A stretch of DNA of 64,000 nucleotides from Chimonanthus salicifolius (taxonomy: Eukaryota; Streptophyta; Magnoliopsida; Laurales; Calycanthaceae), in contig CM023534.1 in the NCBI GenBank assembly GCA_013350335.1, positions 12,429,542 to 12,493,541 on the forward strand, in the 5' to 3' direction. The notes under the pieces were generated by a model, which ran no database searches, had not been told where the DNA came from, and worked only from the letters and a program-made list of their open reading frames with translations. Both the position numbers and the translations under genes were made by a program. The first letter of the stretch is position 1, and every line of letters starts with the position of its first letter. This document shows, piece by piece, positions 42,355 to 54,058 of the stretch.

Positions 42355-43260
42355 CTAACAGTGACAACTAGGGTTATTAGATGGGTCTATAGATAATCGC
42401 CCTCTTAATGGGCCACAAGCTGTCCGTTAAGCTTATTGGGCCGGACCGATCTTGGTTTATTTGCAGCCCTATGAATATCATTAGGTTGGCTATCCATTGC
42501 CTTGTCTAATGAAAAAAAAAAAGTTAATAGACATTATGATGTTTTTCAAGCTAATAGTCATATTTTTATTTTATAATCTACTAGCAATTTAGCGTCATAG
42601 ATGCATTGCAAATTAATTAGTCTGAATTAGTTGATCTAGCCAAGCCAACCTTTGGGCTAAAAACGTCCATAGGACTGTTCAAGGCCCAGGCTTTAGACGG
42701 GCTGTCTTCTCTTTAAATTCAATCCTATTTCTACGTACAAAGCTTAAGCTGACCCACGTTCTTTCAGGCCCTTTTAGGCCAAAGCCCAAAGCTTGCACCT
42801 TTAAAATTTAAATAGACAAAAGCCCAACACACTTGTTGGAGTGTATTTGTAGACTACAGACTCAAACAAAGTGAATCTTAATTGTTATTGAAGGCTCAAT
42901 TCCAAATTTCAATGGGATGATTTTTTTAGAAGTTATCTGTTATTCCTAAACAGAGAGATTTCTATTTTCTCTGATGGAATAGGAACTCTTTTGATAAACA
43001 AGAAGATAGGAAAATTTAATAAGAAAAAGAAATTTTTATTATTTTTGAACTAATTCGATATGCTTTGACTTGTACATAATGGCCAATTTTATCACATATC
43101 ATTGATACTGGACCAAGCTATCACTGAAACAATATGCACCATTGATATACAATTTTTTAACTAATGAAGTTTAAAGTTCAAACTAACATTTAGACCTCTG
43201 CTTAACTAGCTAATGAAAAGGAAAGGCACCTCATAAAACAGTTATTGTGTATAGTACTTT
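42355..43260. other. Intergenic DNA, unassigned
   Basis: AT-rich with some GGCCCA-rich words around 42640-42830. No gene or clear element ends. Confidence 0.35.
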
Positions 43261-43263
43261 TTT

Positions 43264-43537
43264 GAGTGGCCATTTTAACACGGAAATACTCTTTTAGTAG
43301 ATACAAATTTTTCGATTTTCCCACTTTGTCCCATCTGTAGAAATCGATTCACTGTCCGATGCACCGATGAATGAACCGATTTATGTGTAAAATGATCCGG
43401 TCGGCACACCAATTTTCAAATGATCCGGTCGGTGCACTTGATAAGTGAATCGATTTCTGCAGATGAATGAGGGGCAAAATGAGTTCACTAAAACCTGTGC
43501 CTCCTAAAAGATAGCGCTCGTGTTAGAATGACCATTT
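43264..43537. mobile_element. MITE, GTGCACCGA(C)CGGATCA family
   Basis: Left end AGTGGCCATTTTAACACGG and right end CGTGTTAGAATGACCATTT are inverted copies. The interior carries GATCCGGTCGG(C/T)(G/A)CAC and TGAATCGATTTCTGCAGATG motifs shared with copies at 56.6 and 60.2 kb. No coding capacity. Confidence 0.72.
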
Positions 43538-43672
43538 ACAAATCACTTAGGCATTAACATTGTATTATTATAATGGTGAGGCTAATCAATGATCACAAAA
43601 GCACATGGCCCCTATAAAAGTGATCACTACCCACATTTTCTAAAGCTAAACCATAATGGGATCATCAATTAG

Positions 43673-43673
<1 letters not shown>

Positions 43674-43699
<26 letters not shown>
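43674..43699. repeat. (GA)n microsatellite
   Basis: About 13 uninterrupted GA units. The surroundings (43540-44570) are AT-rich intergenic DNA in which I see nothing else. Confidence 0.88.
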
Positions 43700-43705
<6 letters not shown>

Positions 43706-44574
43706 GTCATTTCTAAAGAAAGTGGAATTGGCACTCTTGTAATCATTTGAAGATGGGTTAGTGCTCATTAAATTTTAATCATTTGGAGTGTGGTGTGTAA
43801 CTTGCATATCTGTTACACTAAAGAACTTTTTGCATTATATTTTACCCCTACACGTTTCGGTGAGTGGAAAAAAAAAAATTCATAAATTGGGGAAACTCAT
43901 GTGCTCCAAAGTACAGTTCTCTAAGTATGTTCTTAAACAAAGTTTTACAACCCTTAATGACAGCAATTACTATTAATAACATGTGCATTTGATGAGATTT
44001 ATGGACGAGTTGTTAGTTTGTTATATGTTTAGCAGAAGATTTGATTTTTTGCGTTCCATTTATTTTTAAAACTTTTGATGCATTGATTATATACCTAACA
44101 TTTGATATTAAAATAGATATTATATCTCGTGTTCATATCTTATTAAAAAATATAAAAAAAAAACAATTTATTACCACTATCAAAGCCACTGCAAAGGTAA
44201 AAAAGAAGAGATAAGATGTTTATGGGAAGTGATTGGTTCGCCAACACCTTTATTATTGGTACACAAAAAATGAATGAAATATCTATTTTGTTTAAATTTG
44301 TTTCAATCCTTCTTCTTTTTCTCTTTTCATTTATTTGGACAAAATGTGTATTTTATTTATTTTTATCTTAAAAGTTTTGGTGCACTAATCAATTCCTGAT
44401 GTTTATAGCCGATCTTCAGGTAAACGATCATTTTCCTTCACATAGAATCTCTCCAAGGGCCCCAAAATTTAGATGGCTTAATGCCTTGACGTCCAGAAAG
44501 AAATTGTCTCCGTTTTCTTGTAGAAGATGTAACCCCCTTTGATGGCAACTGACCAGTTGCTTACATTTTGGTTG

Positions 44575-44750
44575 TTAATACAAATCACAATTTCAAATGG
44601 AAGAAGTGATTTTTCTAAATGATGTAATTTTAAATTTTTTTCTCATTTTTTTTTTCAAATTTTAATTTATCAAAGATAAATCACAGGTAAAATGAGAAAG
44701 TGCTCAAAATTACATCATTCGATTCTCCATTTAAAAAAATTACGGTGTCT
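44575..44750. mobile_element. Small foldback MITE
   Basis: AAATGATGTAATTTTAAATTTTTTTCTCATTTT on the left has its inverse AAAATGAGAAAGTGCTCAAAATTACATCATT on the right (core words ATGATGTAATTTT and TCTCATTTT). A short AT-rich loop lies between. Confidence 0.6.
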
Positions 44751-44839
44751 AAATTAATACTCAAATTTATAAAATCAAATTTTGATGAATCAGGTGCCGT
44801 ACCACAAGGTTCCTGTGGTGAAAGGACGATTATTTTGTG

Positions 44840-45135
44840 ATGTAGAAAGATCTACTTTTATAAATCTCTCCTTTTACAACCAATATAGGACTCATACAAT
44901 GCTTAATCAATCTCTCTCCTGAACGAGGCTCTCTGGCGGAAGAACATCACAGGCCATCCCGTCTGACTAGGAGATCTCTTGAATTCACATGCATTGGCTT
45001 GAGAATATGGCTCTGATATCACTTGTTAGGACTGAATATTCAGTATAAAAGGCTAGCCCATTAGGTGAATAACTCAAATATTTTATACGTCTCTAAATCT
45101 GTCCCTTCACAATCAATATAAAAAATTGTTCGCTA
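44840..45135 (-). mobile_element. TRIM remnant, antisense, two LTR-like ends
   Basis: ATAAATCTCTCCTTTTACAACCAATAT near 44857 and TAAATCTGTCCCTTCACAATCAATAT near 45096 are the two LTR copies. Between them CTCTGATATCACTTGTTAGG is the inverse of the primer site TGGTATCAGAG, and CTCCTGAACGAGGCTCTC matches the internal domain's purine-rich end. Decayed. Confidence 0.62.
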
Positions 45136-45216
45136 CTGAACATTGAATATGGACCAAGTTACAAGTATCATAGGTTTAAAAATTGTAATTCATAAGAAGA
45201 TTTTAGATATTTGTTA

Positions 45217-45237
45217 TATATATATATATATATATAA
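45217..45237. repeat. (TA)n microsatellite
   Basis: About ten TA units. The flanking stretch 45140-45690 is AT-rich and otherwise unassigned. Confidence 0.85.
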
Positions 45238-45689
45238 ACGAATAGGAGAAGATTATGTATCACAAAAGTATTAATTATACATGTAAGACATTTGAAATCT
45301 AAAAATGAAATTTTAATGGTTTTGTACCGATCTTTAATATTAAAAAATCTTGGTTTTCAAAATTTCATTATTTTAGCTTTCGACGGTAATGGTGTTCTCA
45401 AATCCATAAAATGAAGGAGATGCATAAAAACAACTAAAATATTAAGGTCATATTTGATTAACAACTTGGATAAATTTGAACTTCTTTCAAATCTAATATA
45501 TTCAGTCCACTCTATTCTAATCTCATTTTTTTTTTTTTATAAATTGAACATAGTCTAAGATTGAATTTATTCATAATATAACATACATTATGAAATACAC
45601 TTGAATTCACCTGTCACTAATTTCCATATTTGTTTTGAATTTTTAACCAATGAATTTTATAATACCTCATACATTTGAGACCCATACCT

Positions 45690-45855
45690 TTTATTTTTAT
45701 TTTTTAATTTTTAATTTACATGTAAAAAACCGCATGATACTCAGTCCAAAACTCCTATGGGTGAACGCAGTACTCTTAAGACAGACCAAAATTAGACCAC
45801 GAGAATTCAAATCTACAATCTCCCACTTCTTTAAAATAAGAGACAACTAATTAAA
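45690..45855 (-). mobile_element. Possible SINE, antisense
   Basis: The minus strand carries TGTAGATTTGAATTCTCG, a B-box-like word, and the + strand's left edge is T-rich as expected for a tail. The A box is unclear. Confidence 0.35.
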
Positions 45856-46309
45856 TTACAATTATTTTTATTTTATTAAGGTAGTTTTGACATTTGAAAG
45901 TGCGCATGAAGGCTCTCGTTCACAGGAACAAATAAGACAAGTAGGAACTAGGAAGTAAGAAAGGGACATGATTGTCGTTCACAAAAAAATTTGTCAGTCG
46001 CACTTACCAACCTTGCATTAACCTCATTCTCAAGGTTTGACCCATCAAACTTTTATTTTTTTAATGCTCTACTTATGACGAAGGTGCCAACCTTTAGCTT
46101 TGAATGTTTGAAAATTTTATGAAGCTTGATCGAAATTCTCGAGCTTTGTGAAGAAAAAGAGGGTCCTGTCAGAATTTTTTATTTTAATTTTTTTTTTTAA
46201 ATTCTTAGGGGAGTGGCCAGTTGTTACCATTAAAATTTAAATTCATATGTTTGATTAATATATATTATCATGATATTGATCGTACACACACTCTTTACTA
46301 AAATTGTCT

Positions 46310-46535
46310 AGTATTATTATAGTCCAGTCGTTCTAATACTGAGCAAAATTTATTAAGAGACAAGGAATAGAGTGAAATTTCTATTTTATCAATATCAATG
46401 TATCGATAACACACCCCTCTATATGTATATTTTCTGTATATAGGTACACTAGTAAGGTAAAATGAGAATTTCACTCCATCTCGTGTTTCCTAATAAATTT
46501 TGCCCAGTGTTAAATAGGCGTCTATTATTATATAC
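46310..46535. mobile_element. MITE with ~70-bp inverted arms
   Basis: The left arm has CTAATACTGAGCAAAATTTATTAAG and AGTGAAATTTCTATTTTA. The right arm has TAAAATGAGAATTTCACT and TAATAAATTTTGCCCAGTGTTA, its inverse. A loop with TA-rich sequence lies between. No coding capacity. Confidence 0.75.
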
Positions 46536-46539
46536 ATTC

Positions 46540-47370
46540 ATACATAAAATTTATCAAATAAAGTACTGATTGATCCAAGTGAAATAATCCTTTTTTAATA
46601 TATTTTCTACTAAAAGTTATTTTATTAGATTGATCAAATCATGCTTTTAAAGACTATAAATTTTAGAAATTAAAAATAATTAAAAATGATTAAATTTTAA
46701 AAACTTTAATAATGTGATTCGATGAATGTGAACAAAGTGATTTTTAATGGATAACATATTGAATCAAAGGCCAGTAAACCCATCACCTTGTAAGTAAGGA
46801 TTGCCAATGCCAAGGTCAGAAACATAGATAATTTTTCATTGGATGATCTGTCCAAGAAAGGCTCCTCATTAATTCACAATGAGTAAATTTTCTCAATTAA
46901 ATTCTTTTATTCATTTATCATCATCTAATTAGTGAAAAATGTATTAGTGTCTTGTAATTAAATGCACGGGTGTCCTTATCAATTTTAATTTTTTTTAATA
47001 ATATATATATTTTATATTCCTATAAGAATTGTGAAATAAAAATTTTAGTATTTTAGTCTTCCTCCTCCAAAACAATTTACATCCTAAGGTCATAACTAGC
47101 GTGGACCTTATCAACATGCTCGCATCTCATTTGAATGGTGCGTTGAGGCCATGAAAGCCAAAATGGCCCAACGCCCAATACAGCAAAGACCTTCAAATCT
47201 TGTGGATTTCTTGTTTCTTTTTCTTTTGATTTCTTTGATGCCGTGGGAACATGAGCCAATATGAAGTGCAAAAATTGAGAAGTAGTCTCTGTCTCTTTGA
47301 AACAATTGTTTAAGAACAGAAAAAATTAAGACGAGTACGTAGATTTGATTAATATTTTGAAAGTCACTCA
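46540..47370. other. AT-rich intergenic DNA
   Basis: Nothing coding or repetitive is supported; overlapping minus-strand frames at 47077-47386 lack motifs. Confidence 0.35.
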
Positions 47371-47372
47371 TA

Positions 47373-47510
47373 AGGGTATAGTCCAAGTGATTACATTCTC
47401 GTTTCAGAAAGTGCGAAGGTTATAGATTTGAATTTCTATGGTTTAACTTTAGTGTGCCTTAGAGGTATTGAGTTCACCCTTTTAGAGGTTTTAATATTGC
47501 ATATTACGCG
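47373..47510 (+). mobile_element. tRNA-derived SINE (family B)
   Basis: GGGTATAGTCCAAGTGATTAC (A box) and ATAGATTTGAATTTC (B box) head a body with TTTAACTTTAGTGTGCCTTAGAGGTA. The body matches the copy at 60.97 kb. Confidence 0.6.
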
Positions 47511-47514
47511 ATTT

Positions 47515-48270
47515 CTCACATCGTAAATTTAAAAATTAAAAAATAAAAAAATTAAAAGTCGAATAAGTCAATAATTGCTTAATTCAACAAACTTTGAAGA
47601 CATGAGTAGGATATTTGAGATTCTAAAGAGAGACCCACCAGACAACAATTCTCTTAATAAAAGAGTTGCAGCGGTAATCTCCATGAACCAAATGTTGGTA
47701 CGGTCTGTGCGTTTTTGGGCACCTGCAAGTAGCCGTTTCCAATGCAGTCAAGCTTTCCTCATTCCTCAGATCCCCATAATAAAGCAAAAGCTGAGTCCAT
47801 ATGGTCCACCCAACATCTGATTCATGTCTTGCTGGTTGGGTGAGTAGTGAGTAAGTCGAGCCAAGAGCCATGTCTGCTGCTGTGGTGAATGGTGATGGCA
47901 ACTGTTGATAAGGTAGGGCCAAAAAGGAGATGCCTTGGTCGGCCTATACTCCCTTTGCCTAAAGCCACTGCTCTCCATTTCAAAATTTCATATTCAAGCT
48001 CTTCTTTTCAAATGGATATGATTGCACTCAATGGAGGAAAAAAGAAGATGGGCCTGTGGCTGTGGGACCAATCCTTTGTAAGCCCCACACAAAAAGCAAT
48101 ACATTCTGGTCAGGTGAGAGAAAGAGACTGCTTTTGACTGATTTTTTTTCTTAGTTTTTAATTTATAGGTTTATCTTCTATTCGATACTCATGTAAAATT
48201 TTACATTTACAGATATCAAAAGCTCAAAAATGTGAAGATTAGATATCAAAAGGTCAAAAATGGGACCTAA
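47515..48270. other. Intergenic DNA, unassigned
   Basis: GC-richer between 47.6 and 48.1 kb with several overlapping short frames, none with a recognisable motif. No splice model was convincing. Confidence 0.35.
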
Positions 48271-48274
48271 GTCT

Positions 48275-48505
48275 TTAGAAATCTCTAAATATCTCCTTTC
48301 ACAACTAGTTTATGACTGATACGCTGCCTCAAGAATTCTCTCTTCAAACGAGCTTCTCCGACAGATAGAACATTGTGGGTCATCCCGTTCGTCTAAAAGG
48401 ATTATAGTTCTGATACCACTTGTTAAAACTAGAACGAAGTGACCCAAATCTTTTATATGTTCCTAAATATCATTTTCATAATCAATATGAAATTCATTTG
48501 CTGTA
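48275..48505 (-). mobile_element. TRIM remnant, antisense
   Basis: Colinear with 44840-45135: TAAATATCTCCTTTCACAACTAGTTTATGACTGATAC, then CAAACGAGCTTCTCCGACAG, CTGATACCACTTGTTAAAAC (inverse primer site TGGTATCAG), and CTAAATATCATTTTCATAATCAATATGAAA. Confidence 0.62.
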
Positions 48506-48519
48506 CCAATTTAAAACAC

Positions 48520-48635
48520 CTCTTGCTGTAAATTGATTATGTGATTCTGATTTACAGCATTTTGGACAGGATTACAACTCTTGCTGTAAATTGATTATGT
48601 GATTCTGATTTACAGCATTTTGGACAGGATTACAA
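48520..48635. repeat. Exact tandem duplication of a 58-bp unit containing a hairpin
   Basis: The unit from 48520 is repeated from 48578 with no difference seen. Each copy holds TGCTGTAAAT and its inverse ATTTACAGCA separated by 16 bases, so the pair can form two tandem stem-loops. Confidence 0.88.
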
Positions 48636-48639
48636 CTCC

Positions 48640-49240
48640 CATTCCACATTCAATGAACAAGTTTGCAAAGATTGCAGACACTAAAAGGAAAAGATTAATG
48701 ATGATAAAAATGGACAAGTTGACAAATATGGGGTGCCTTAAGCAACTATGCCTAAACAGTTAGAGGAGCACCATCCTCCAAATCCATTACAGAGACATCA
48801 AGATAAAAAGAATGTAGCAACATTTTAAATTTAAATACAACAATCAAGACTTAAGATTGTGTCTGAACTCAAATGCAGCTACTATCAAGTAAAGGAAAAA
48901 AAAAAAATCTTGTTTTTAAGTTTTTCATTTGAAGGTAAATTTCCTCTCTGACAAAATTTCGAGGAAAAGAAAGAAATGTTCTCTGCTACCTCTGTTCTTT
49001 ACAATATTCCCAACTCACTGGTAAAGTGGGCCACAAAAGTCTATCTCAGAATCCAATTATCAGTTATATGATCTCCACCACATGTTTTGTCTTGACCATC
49101 TCCCTGTTGAGATCTGGGAACTACGGTTTGAAGATCTACATTATAAGAAGACAAAATCCAAGAACTAGCTCAGGTTAAAAAAATCCCATCCATCCAATAT
49201 CTGTTCCCTTTCTATCAATAAGGAGCCAAGGAAGCTCTGC
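48640..49240. other. Distal upstream region of the MIZ1-like gene
   Basis: AT-rich; no gene or repeat is supported. It may contain distal promoter elements. Confidence 0.35.
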
Positions 49241-49241
49241 T

Positions 49242-49243
49242 CT

Positions 49244-49287
<44 letters not shown>
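49242..49287 (+). repeat. (CT)n tract in the promoter/leader of the MIZ1-like gene
   Basis: About 22 CT units roughly 235 bp before the ATG. CT/GA tracts near plant transcription starts can bind BBR/BPC factors; whether this one does is unknown. No clear TATA box was found. Confidence 0.8.
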
Positions 49288-49289
<2 letters not shown>

Positions 49290-49519
49290 GTGGGGCTGCT
49301 CATCTTGCTTTTGTCAGTATTATCCGGCAAACCCTCAGTGCCGCTGATAAGAAATTTAGAACAGGGGCTGACAAAAAGGACTAGAAGCATGGAATAAATG
49401 AGGTCACACAGCCAAAAAGAGAAAGGGATCTAAATTCCTAAAGAGAAAGGGATCTCCAATCTCTTTGTTATCATCATCAATCTTTAATCACCTCCCTCTC
49501 CCTCCCACCTCTTGTCATA

Positions 49520-50293
49520 ATGAAGACGACAATGGCCACAACATTCAACGACTCTTCCTTCTCCAACTCCAAGAGACACTTCCAGTGGAGAGGAAAGACA
49601 GAGCAAGAAGAAGATGAAGAGAAAGAAGCTCTACCTCCTCTCAACTCCTCTGTTTCTTCCCCACCTTGCGAGGGAGAAGAGGAGGAGAAGAAAGAGAAAG
49701 AAGGTAAGAAGAAGCAGGCCGCTGCGGTAGCAATCTTAAGACTCCGGTCAGTCTTGGCTGCCTTGGGCAAGGCTCGACGGCATGTGACCTCGTCGTCCGG
49801 TCTGGGCAGCCGGGTGACAGGCACTCTGTTCGGATACCGGCAAGGGCACGTCCATTTTGCCTTCCAAGAGGACCCCAAGGCGGGTCCAGCTCTGCTGATT
49901 GAGCTGGCCACTCCCACCAGTGGACTGGTGAGGGAGATGGCATCGGGTCTGATTCGAATTGCGCTAGAATGCGACAAGAAGGAGGAGAAGAAAGGAGTTA
50001 AGCTACTAGAGGAGCCATTGTGGAGAACTTATTGCAATGGGAAGAAATGCGGGTTCGCGATGAGGCGAGAGTGCGGGCCTGCCGAATTGAAGGTGTTGAA
50101 GGCAGTCGAGCCCATCTCGATGGGTGCCGGCGTGCTGCCGGGGAATGGAGCCGGGTCCGAGGGTGAACTCATGTACATGAGGGCAAAATTTGAGAGAGTT
50201 GTAGGGTCCAGAGACTCAGAAGCCTTTTACATGATGAATCCAGAGCCTGGGTCCGGAGGCCCTGAACTCAGTATCTACTTGCTTAGAGTTTGA
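49520..50293 (+). CDS. MIZU-KUSSEI 1 (MIZ1)-like DUF617 protein
   Basis: A 257-residue intronless protein. MIZ1 is required for root hydrotropism in Arabidopsis; most paralogs have no known role, so the exact function is open. Residues 1-66 are low complexity (Glu/Lys-rich, Ser-rich). The DUF617 domain fills 98 to the end: VTGTLFGYRQGHVHFAFQED, LLIELATPTSGLVREMASGLIRIALEC, LWRTYCNGKKCGFAMRRECG, and the C-terminal SEAFYMMNPEPGSGGPELSIYLLRV, all hallmarks of the family. Length and lack of introns are typical. An alternative start at Met5 makes no difference to the domain. Confidence 0.95.
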   Translation: MKTTMATTFNDSSFSNSKRHFQWRGKTEQEEDEEKEALPPLNSSVSSPPCEGEEEEKKEKEGKKKQAAAVAILRLRSVLAALGKARRHVTSSSGLGSRVTGTLFGYRQGHVHFAFQEDPKAGPALLIELATPTSGLVREMASGLIRIALECDKKEEKKGVKLLEEPLWRTYCNGKKCGFAMRRECGPAELKVLKAVEPISMGAGVLPGNGAGSEGELMYMRAKFERVVGSRDSEAFYMMNPEPGSGGPELSIYLLRV

Positions 50294-52577
50294 GATACAT
50301 TGTTCTTTCATGGTTAGCTTGCTTTTCCTTTCATGGTTGATCTAGTGTATCGAATATACACTGTAACTTTTGGTGTATATTCTATTCCAATTCTCTCTCT
50401 ACCTATCCATCCATTTACACTGGATCGTTACACCATGTGTGCTGGGTTTTTTGGGTTATGGTTTCTGGGTTTGTTGTTATGTTCTTGTAATGTCTCTGTA
50501 GCAGTAGGAAACAAAATTGTAGTAGGGTAACTTACCCTGGGTCAGTATTGGTTTTGGGGCATTTGGCGTATGGAGATCTGATTATGTATAGTGTTTTTCT
50601 TTTTTTATCTTTTCTCTTCCTTTGATTTGTAAGGGAAATGGAGCAATGGAAATGCCATAGTTGTCTTTCTCTTTCAAGGAAAATTAGATAATATAATAAT
50701 TCTAGTGAAATGTCCTTTTCCACAGAGACTGGAAATAGAGTATTCAGTAATAAATATGACAAAAATGGCAGGGAGAGCATGTCTCCACATGCACGGAGGT
50801 CCCTTTCTTGCTGCTGCAATGAAAACAGGGCAGGAGGCAGTCTCCATTTTGCAGCAGTCTTACAGAGCCAGTGTAGCTGATCATTCGATTATTTATTTAG
50901 ATTTTAGATTGTTTAATTGGGGTTTGATTCTTAATTCTCAGCTCGTTTCTATATATATATATATATATATTAAGAATCTATATGTGTTATCTAATAGGTT
51001 GTGTGAAATCCTAAAGAACCAGATATGATTGATGGTCAACAATTTTAACTAGGCCATGAATCCATATATTACATATAGTATGAAATAATTGGCTCACTAT
51101 GTAAATTATTTCTTGATTAAACTTATATGAAAAGAGCCTAATGAATTAGGTAGCAATTAATCAAAAGTTGTCATTCTCTTTTTTGTTTTTTCAAACACTT
51201 TAGGATCTCTTGAAGAATGACTTGTATCTACTAAGTACCTGTCTTCAATGTCTTACAAATGGTGGAACTAGTTATATTTTTTTAGCTCAAAGAGTATTGA
51301 GATGGGGAGACCCAATTTCTCCTTTATCTTTATCTTCTATGAGTAAGATTAGATCTTCATCTCACTTTTAGAACAATTTTCTACTAGCAAGAAGACCATT
51401 CTCCATTGTTCTGTACCGGTACGTGTGGATTGAAAAATTTACCCATACCTCAAAGATTAATGAAGTGAGACACATAAATATCTTAGTCTTTAAAAAAAAA
51501 CAAAAGACACAGCTTTCATCAATATCCTTCTTCTTCGTCTTTTCATCAAACGGCTCTTCACCTCCATTTAATTGAGATTTTTTCCTTTATTTTTCTACTG
51601 TAAATGATCAATCAAACAACAATCACCAGATTGTAATGCCCTTTACTACTCAAAGGTCTCACCTCTAAATTTTTATAGCTGGGATCCTTGCTTTCACTCT
51701 TCCTACAATAATCTGTATGTATTTATCATCAAATCTTTTATCCCCGTCACCAAATAAAATACATTAGCATAAAGGGGGAAACTACAAAATGTCTGTTAAG
51801 TGCACAAGCACAAGGGCCCTACATACGATTTACTTTACGTTGAAATCAATTTGTTAAAATTATTTCTTTTCTCTATCCCCTTATTGGGTCATCGTACAAT
51901 TTGGCCTTGCAGATGGATGTTAAAAATAAGAATCAATTCAAAGAAGAAGAAAGGAAACTAAATAAAGAAATCTCCATTCATTGTTATCTCCTATTACAAC
52001 CCAACATAAGTTTTTAAATAAAACCCAATTTCTAAAAATGGAAATAAGAAAATAAAGAAAAGAAACAAAATAAAAACTAATTAAAATTCTAACAAAATAA
52101 GGAAAAAAATAAAAAGGAAAATCATTTTTTTCTATTTTTAGGTTGGCAGAGTCGAGTCCTACATCAGACCTGCAAGTGGTTCGTATTTAAGGTGTAAAAG
52201 TTCTGATCAGATAGATGCTTGAGATCATCTTATTCTAATGGGCAATCCACTTGTTGCCAGTGTATAATTCGATAAAAGAAGAGAAGTTTGAGCATCAGAT
52301 TAATCGCAGGTCTAAAAATAATTGCTCACTCCAAATAGAACTTCACGGCATGTTCCGTCAGATTTGTTTCAAAATCTAATCAATTAAATCTTCTCTGGTG
52401 CAAGTGTCCAAACATTATTTCATTGTCGAATAATGACAGCAGTAGTGATAAATCAAGTATCCAATTCCTATCTTCAACTTACCACTTCTCACCCCATTTT
52501 AGTTATTCCACTTCCATATGTTCAAATCTTTCTCGTCATCTTTCCTGTGTCATTTTATTCTGATTCCATGTCTTGGG
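50294..52577. other. MIZ1-like 3' region and intergenic DNA
   Basis: The first few hundred bases are probable 3' UTR; AATAAATATG occurs at 50749. A (TA)n tract lies at 50951-50970. The rest is AT-rich with no supported gene. The last part is the upstream region of the small gene at 52663. Confidence 0.45.
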
Positions 52578-52584
52578 CTATAAA
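52578..52584 (+). promoter_or_regulatory. TATA box of the 56-residue gene
   Basis: CTATAAA lies 79 bp before the ATG at 52663, placing transcription near 52610 and giving a leader of about 50 nt. Confidence 0.7.
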
Positions 52585-52662
52585 TGCTAGTAGTCTGCAA
52601 GCTAACCTCCACACCCAACAACACAAGCTTCCAAGCATCTGAGTAATTACAAGCTTAGAATC

Positions 52663-53142
52663 ATGGCATCAGTGAAAGCTGAGAAACCAGTTGGCTCCCA
52701 GCCCTTGTTTGGCAAGAAAGAGCCGGCCAAAGCAAGTGATGGCGCACCCAAGGCCCCGGCCTCTAAGCCTTCGCCAAAGCCTCGGGAGCCCAAGAAGAAG
52801 GTAATCATGTATATATATCTATAAATACATACGTACATACATTATTTATACATACATATGTACATACATACACATGCGAGCATACTATCTCAAAATCCGA
52901 TCTGAGACTTCGTTATCATTAACCGGATTTGGGCCTTATTAGGGTTCTGTTTTTGGCCCATACTCCGACTCACACCCACTTATATTAAATTAGGTATATG
53001 GAGATCACATATCATATTAAATATTTTAAGGCTAGAATCAATGCCATGTAAAATTCTTATTTCATATGCTTACTCTTTTTGCTTTCTCTTTCAAATTCTT
53101 CATTGTCAGGGAAAAGGTGGCAAACCCGCAGCAAAGAACTGA
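52663..53142 (+). CDS. Small Lys/Pro/Ala-rich protein, 56 residues, two exons
   Basis: Exon 1 is 52663-52800 (46 residues, MASVKAEKPVGSQPLFGKKE to PREPKKK) and exon 2 is 53110-53142 (GKGGKPAAKN, stop). The intron (52801-53109) has donor GTAATC and acceptor GTCAG; both exons are in phase 0. Support comes from the TATA box, a good start context, a coding GC bias against AT-rich flanks, and an AATAAA at 53296. The product is strongly basic with KPSPKPREPKKK, so nuclear or nucleic-acid contact is conceivable, but I do not recognise the family and assign no function. Confidence 0.72.
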
Positions 53143-53295
53143 TCGCAGTGATTAAGGGTGGATGGTGTGATAAATAGGATTTTATGAGGGTGTTTATGTT
53201 ATCATCTGTTTTATCTTTCCATTAGTGTGCGTTTTATCTTTTATCTTTACATGGGCTTTCATGTAATGTTGCTTGTTAGGCTGTGGGACTGAAGG

Positions 53296-53301
53296 AATAA
53301 A
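53296..53301 (+). terminator. Polyadenylation signal of the 56-residue gene
   Basis: AATAAA about 155 bp after the stop codon, followed by T/G-rich sequence. Confidence 0.55.
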
Positions 53302-53440
53302 GATGATATTGTATTAAGAAGATGACAATTCTCTTCATATATTGTTTACTGTTCTTGCCTTCAGATTTAATTTTTTTACATGTTTTAAGCTGTGCTGTAT
53401 TTATCTCACTGAAATATATTTGTTGAGATTTATAGATTCA

Positions 53441-53620
53441 ACAATCCAAACGGATTGAACTGATGGCCAAGAATCCATCTCGTGGGAGTCTTGAATCGAT
53501 TCCCATTCTAATCTAAAGGGTCAATCCTACTGAATTACCCAGTTTGTATGGATAAGGAGGCTTATACATACCCTAAAGATTAGTCATACGCTCTTTGAAC
53601 ACCTTGATCATAAAAAAAAG
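53441..53620 (+). mobile_element. SINE (family A), near full length
   Basis: Head GGATTGAACTGATGGCCAAGAAT, B-box-like GAATCGATTCCC, body with CTAAAGATTAGTCATAC, and the end GAACACCTTGATCAT plus A tail. It is the best intact reference for the family in this window. Confidence 0.72.
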
Positions 53621-53624
53621 GTAC

Positions 53625-54055
53625 AAATTTAACTAAATAATTGTTTGAAGGAACTATTATGTAAATATTACCATCGGCTGAATTCTACAGTAAACTCCTA
53701 AAACAGACTTGTCCAAAATTTTGGCCAGACTCAACTTTCAAACTATTTGGCCGAAATTTCCAGAATTTAAAGCAAAATGAACCTAAATGGTTGATTTTTT
53801 AGCAAAAAATTCTTTGATTTATTGAAAACATTTTTTTTTTTATAATCGTGGAAACCCTTCGGCCTTATTTTGTGATGATAATTGGTAAAACCCTGAATAC
53901 ATGACACCATCCACAAACAACACCATGTATAGAGTAAATCCTTACAAGAATTCGAGGGCAAGACCTTGAGCATAAACTGGAGTGTCTCCATCCAATGCTA
54001 TTACCAAATAAAATTTAAGATCATTACAAAAAAGTGAAGGGTCATTTTTTTTTTC
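53625..54055. other. Intergenic DNA, unassigned
   Basis: A 74-codon minus-strand frame at 53767-53991 has no motif. T- and A-runs around 53830 may be remains of another retroposon. Confidence 0.35.
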
Positions 54056-54058
54056 ATA

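Noticed and set aside
47575..48137. Cluster of open frames on both strands
   Set aside because: No motif, no splice model and mutually contradictory frames.
49477..49977. 166-codon minus-strand frame opposite the MIZ1-like gene
   Set aside because: Shadow of the sense frame; the + strand has a full DUF617 domain.
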